In this document: piece by piece, positions 6,381 to 7,956 of the stretch | Numbering within the stretch: position 1 is the stretch's first letter | Layout: each line of letters starts with the position of its first letter | From: Salinisphaera sp. UBA6602 | Lineage (GTDB): Bacteria; Pseudomonadota; Gammaproteobacteria; Nevskiales; Salinisphaeraceae | Assembly: GCA_002433465.1 (NCBI GenBank) | Contig: DJIE01000121.1 | Coordinates: 2,215 to 10,170 of the forward strand | Direction: 5' to 3' | DNA length: 7,956 nucleotides | Translations under genes and position numbers: made by a program | Notes under the pieces: model-generated | Told to the model about the DNA's origin: nothing | Seen by the model: the letters and a program-made list of their open reading frames with translations, nothing else | Database searches by the model: none

Positions 6381-6419
6381 GGCCCGTTCGACCCCGTGTC
6401 CGTTTGACCGGACCGGGCC
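6381..6419 (+). other. Leader stem upstream of the lipoprotein gene
   Basis: GGCCCG (6381-6386) pairs with CGGGCC (6414-6419), and GTCCG (6398-6402) pairs with CGGAC (6409-6413), leaving an 11-base bulge on the 5' side. The stem ends 15 bases before the AGGAGGA ribosome-binding site, so it would be in the mRNA leader without hiding that site. No regulatory role can be assigned. Confidence 0.35.
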
Positions 6420-6434
6420 CCCTCGACGGCGCCC

Positions 6435-6441
6435 AGGAGGA
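6435..6441 (+). promoter_or_regulatory. Strong Shine-Dalgarno (AGGAGGA) that fixes the lipoprotein start
   Basis: AGGAGGA lies just before ATG 6445. It marks this ATG as the true start; the same frame is open back to an ATG at 6319, but the extra 42 residues would bury the lipoprotein signal. Confidence 0.85.
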
Positions 6442-6444
6442 GAC

Positions 6445-7872
6445 ATGAAAGATCGACGCTGGACCTTGCAGGTCCTGGCGCTCGCGTGCGCGAGCGCGAG
6501 CGCATTGGTGGTGGGCTGTTCCGATAGCGATGACAGCATCGACACCGTAGACTCCGGTAACGACACGCTGACGCGTCAGCAGGACAGCCGTGAGTTCGCC
6601 GTCAATCGCGAGACGCTGGCATTCGAGGCGATCACCGGGGTCACCACGGATCGCTGGAGCGGCGTCATGGACAGCGGTGCGGGCTATCGCATCGAAGTGC
6701 CGGCCGAGGGCAGCTGGAACGGCATGCTCGTGATGTACGCGCACGGCTATCGCGGCGAAGGCAGCGAACTGACGGTGAGCAACCCGAATCTTCGCAACTA
6801 CTACATCAGCCAGGGCTATGCCTGGGCGGCGTCGAGCTACAGCAAGAACTATTACGACGTTCGCGCCGGCGTGGAAGACACCAACGCCCTGGCCAATGCG
6901 TTTGTCGCTATTGCCGAACAGAACGGCCGTACCGTCATGGCGCCGAGCAAGATCTATATCGTCGGCGACTCCATGGGCGGACACGTGGCGGCAGCGGCCG
7001 TCGAGGCCGAGACCCAGCGCGAGGCCGCCAATAAGGTGGCGTACGCAGGGGCGGTGCCGCGCTGCGGCGTGGTGGGGGGTACCTACGAGTTCGACTATCT
7101 GCTCAATGTCACCTTCGCGGCCCAGCACGTGGCCGACCTGGGCCCGACGAGCTATCCGGCGACCGATTTCGACCAGTCTGAAATCGATGCCGTGCTCTGG
7201 ACCACGCCCCCCAGCTTTACGCAGCAGGGCGTGCCGACCGCGGCCGGCGAGCGCCTGGAAAACATCGTGCGTACGCTCAGCGGCGGCGACCGGCCGGTCT
7301 TCGAGCAGGGCTTTCGTGGCGGCTATTACAACGTCGTAATGGGCACCGGCGGTCGCGATGGCACGGTCAACGGCATTCTCGCCCGCAACCTCAGCGGCAA
7401 TCAGGATGTGACCTACAACATCGATAACGATCCCGATGCCAGCACGATGGACGAGACCGCCTTCAACGAATCGATCCTGCGTGTCAGCGCCGATCCGAGC
7501 GCCAACCCGGCCCGCAGCGACGGCGTACGCTGGATTCCGCGGGTCAACGGCGAGTTCAACGTGCCGGTGGTCACGCTTCACGGTCTGGGCGATTTGTACG
7601 TGCCGTTCGTGCACGAGCAGGTCTATCGGCAGCGCGCCGATGCCAGCGGCAGTGGCGACATGCTCGTGCAACGTGCCGTAAGAGCCCCCGGGCACTGCGA
7701 CTTCACCCAGGCCGAACGTCAGGCGGCATTCGACGCCATGATCAACTGGGAACAGAACAACCAGAAGCCCGCCGGAGACGACGTCGCGCGCAGCGCCGTT
7801 TCAAGCGCCGACTATGGTTGTCAGTTCACCACGTCGACCCGGCAGGGCGTCGCGGCCTGCGCGGTGCCTTGA
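6445..7872 (+). CDS. Secreted lipoprotein with alpha/beta-hydrolase fold (substrate unknown)
   Basis: This 475-residue precursor starts with a lipoprotein signal: basic KDRR, a hydrophobic stretch, and lipobox VVGC with Cys25. Residue +2 is Ser, not Asp, so Lol sorting to the outer membrane is expected. The mature N-terminus is acidic and linker-like. The body looks like an alpha/beta hydrolase: an HGYRG segment at 100-104 (oxyanion-hole position), the nucleophile motif GDSMGG with Ser176, a likely acid Asp383 in HGLGDLYVPF, and a likely base His417 in APGHCDF, all in the correct order. The stretch between about 185 and 370 probably includes a lid or cap. Cysteines near the C-terminus (YGCQF, VAACAVP) plus those at VPRCG and GHCD could form disulfides outside the cell. 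Esterase, lipase, amidase or peptidase activity are all possible; I do not recognise a characterised relative. It appears monocistronic, with its own leader and terminator. Confidence 0.85.
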   Translation: MKDRRWTLQVLALACASASALVVGCSDSDDSIDTVDSGNDTLTRQQDSREFAVNRETLAFEAITGVTTDRWSGVMDSGAGYRIEVPAEGSWNGMLVMYAHGYRGEGSELTVSNPNLRNYYISQGYAWAASSYSKNYYDVRAGVEDTNALANAFVAIAEQNGRTVMAPSKIYIVGDSMGGHVAAAAVEAETQREAANKVAYAGAVPRCGVVGGTYEFDYLLNVTFAAQHVADLGPTSYPATDFDQSEIDAVLWTTPPSFTQQGVPTAAGERLENIVRTLSGGDRPVFEQGFRGGYYNVVMGTGGRDGTVNGILARNLSGNQDVTYNIDNDPDASTMDETAFNESILRVSADPSANPARSDGVRWIPRVNGEFNVPVVTLHGLGDLYVPFVHEQVYRQRADASGSGDMLVQRAVRAPGHCDFTQAERQAAFDAMINWEQNNQKPAGDDVARSAVSSADYGCQFTTSTRQGVAACAVP

Positions 7873-7892
7873 GGCAGCTAGACCGATAACAA

Positions 7893-7922
7893 GCCGGGGC
7901 CTGTGCGCCCCGGCTTTTTTTT
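7893..7922 (+). terminator. Rho-independent terminator of the lipoprotein gene
   Basis: GCCGGGGC (7893-7900) and GCCCCGGC (7907-7914) form a perfect eight-pair stem with a six-base loop, followed at once by eight T (7915-7922). It lies 20 bases after the stop codon. The last 34 bases of the window after it show no feature. Confidence 0.95.
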
Positions 7923-7956
7923 GCCCGCAATCCGGTCGGCGAAGCGATCGCGGACC

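Larger units (their letters stand above)
5996..6444. other. 449-base non-coding stretch between the dehydrogenase and lipoprotein genes
   Basis: No convincing coding region is present; the short minus-strand frames here have low-complexity, Arg/Pro/Gln-rich translations without a ribosome-binding site. Bases 6006-6131 hold two long hairpins and then GTTAGGG. Bases 6250-6312 hold a 30-base-spaced repeat of GTACGGT and the palindrome GGCGTACGCC. Bases 6348-6380 are strikingly A-rich for this DNA and probably contain the lipoprotein promoter. Bases 6381-6419 fold into a leader stem. Confidence 0.7.

Noticed and set aside
6367..7695. Long minus-strand open frame (442 codons) opposite the lipoprotein gene
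   Set aside because: It is His/Ala/Arg-rich without motifs, and the plus strand has a lipobox, catalytic triad, strong Shine-Dalgarno and terminator in the opposite direction.

Overview
The window looks like ordinary chromosome from a GC-rich gammaproteobacterium. The protein families, the Gram-negative TonB and lipoprotein systems, and acidic proteins such as the glutamate dehydrogenase and the mature lipoprotein fit a halotolerant marine type, for example a Salinisphaera-like organism. The genus is a guess from general protein style, not something the sequence proves. I see no RNA genes, CRISPR array, insertion sequence or phage genes.

Region 1 (1-3602, minus strand) is an iron-siderophore uptake operon read right to left. 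It begins with a CirA/FepA-type TonB-dependent outer-membrane receptor (3602-1641), followed by a periplasmic binding protein (1522-587) and a FecCD-type inner-membrane permease (560 to beyond base 1). The ATPase gene is probably just outside the window. Two strong hairpins lie between the receptor and the binding-protein gene.

Region 2 (3603-3747) is a divergent control region. It carries a 19-bp, almost perfectly symmetric Fur-box-like palindrome, an extended -10 promoter facing right, and a TTGC-N7-GCAA palindrome of the LysR type (T-N11-A). To its right lies a LysR-family regulator (3748-4665), which may control itself and the receptor operon.

Region 3 (4739-5995) encodes a complete hexameric-type glutamate dehydrogenase with all catalytic lysines and the catalytic aspartate. 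Its start has no visible Shine-Dalgarno and sits very close to a plausible promoter.

Region 4 (5996-6444) is about 450 bases of non-coding DNA. Its first 130 bases are highly structured, with two long hairpins and then a GTTAGGG; the rest holds possible regulatory repeats and the leader of the next gene.

Region 5 (6445-7872) encodes a secreted lipoprotein with an alpha/beta-hydrolase catalytic triad, closed by a textbook intrinsic terminator (7893-7922). No clearly novel multi-gene system is visible. The points most worth a second look are the LysR plus Fur control of a siderophore receptor, the structured element behind the dehydrogenase gene, and the uncharacterised lipoprotein hydrolase.
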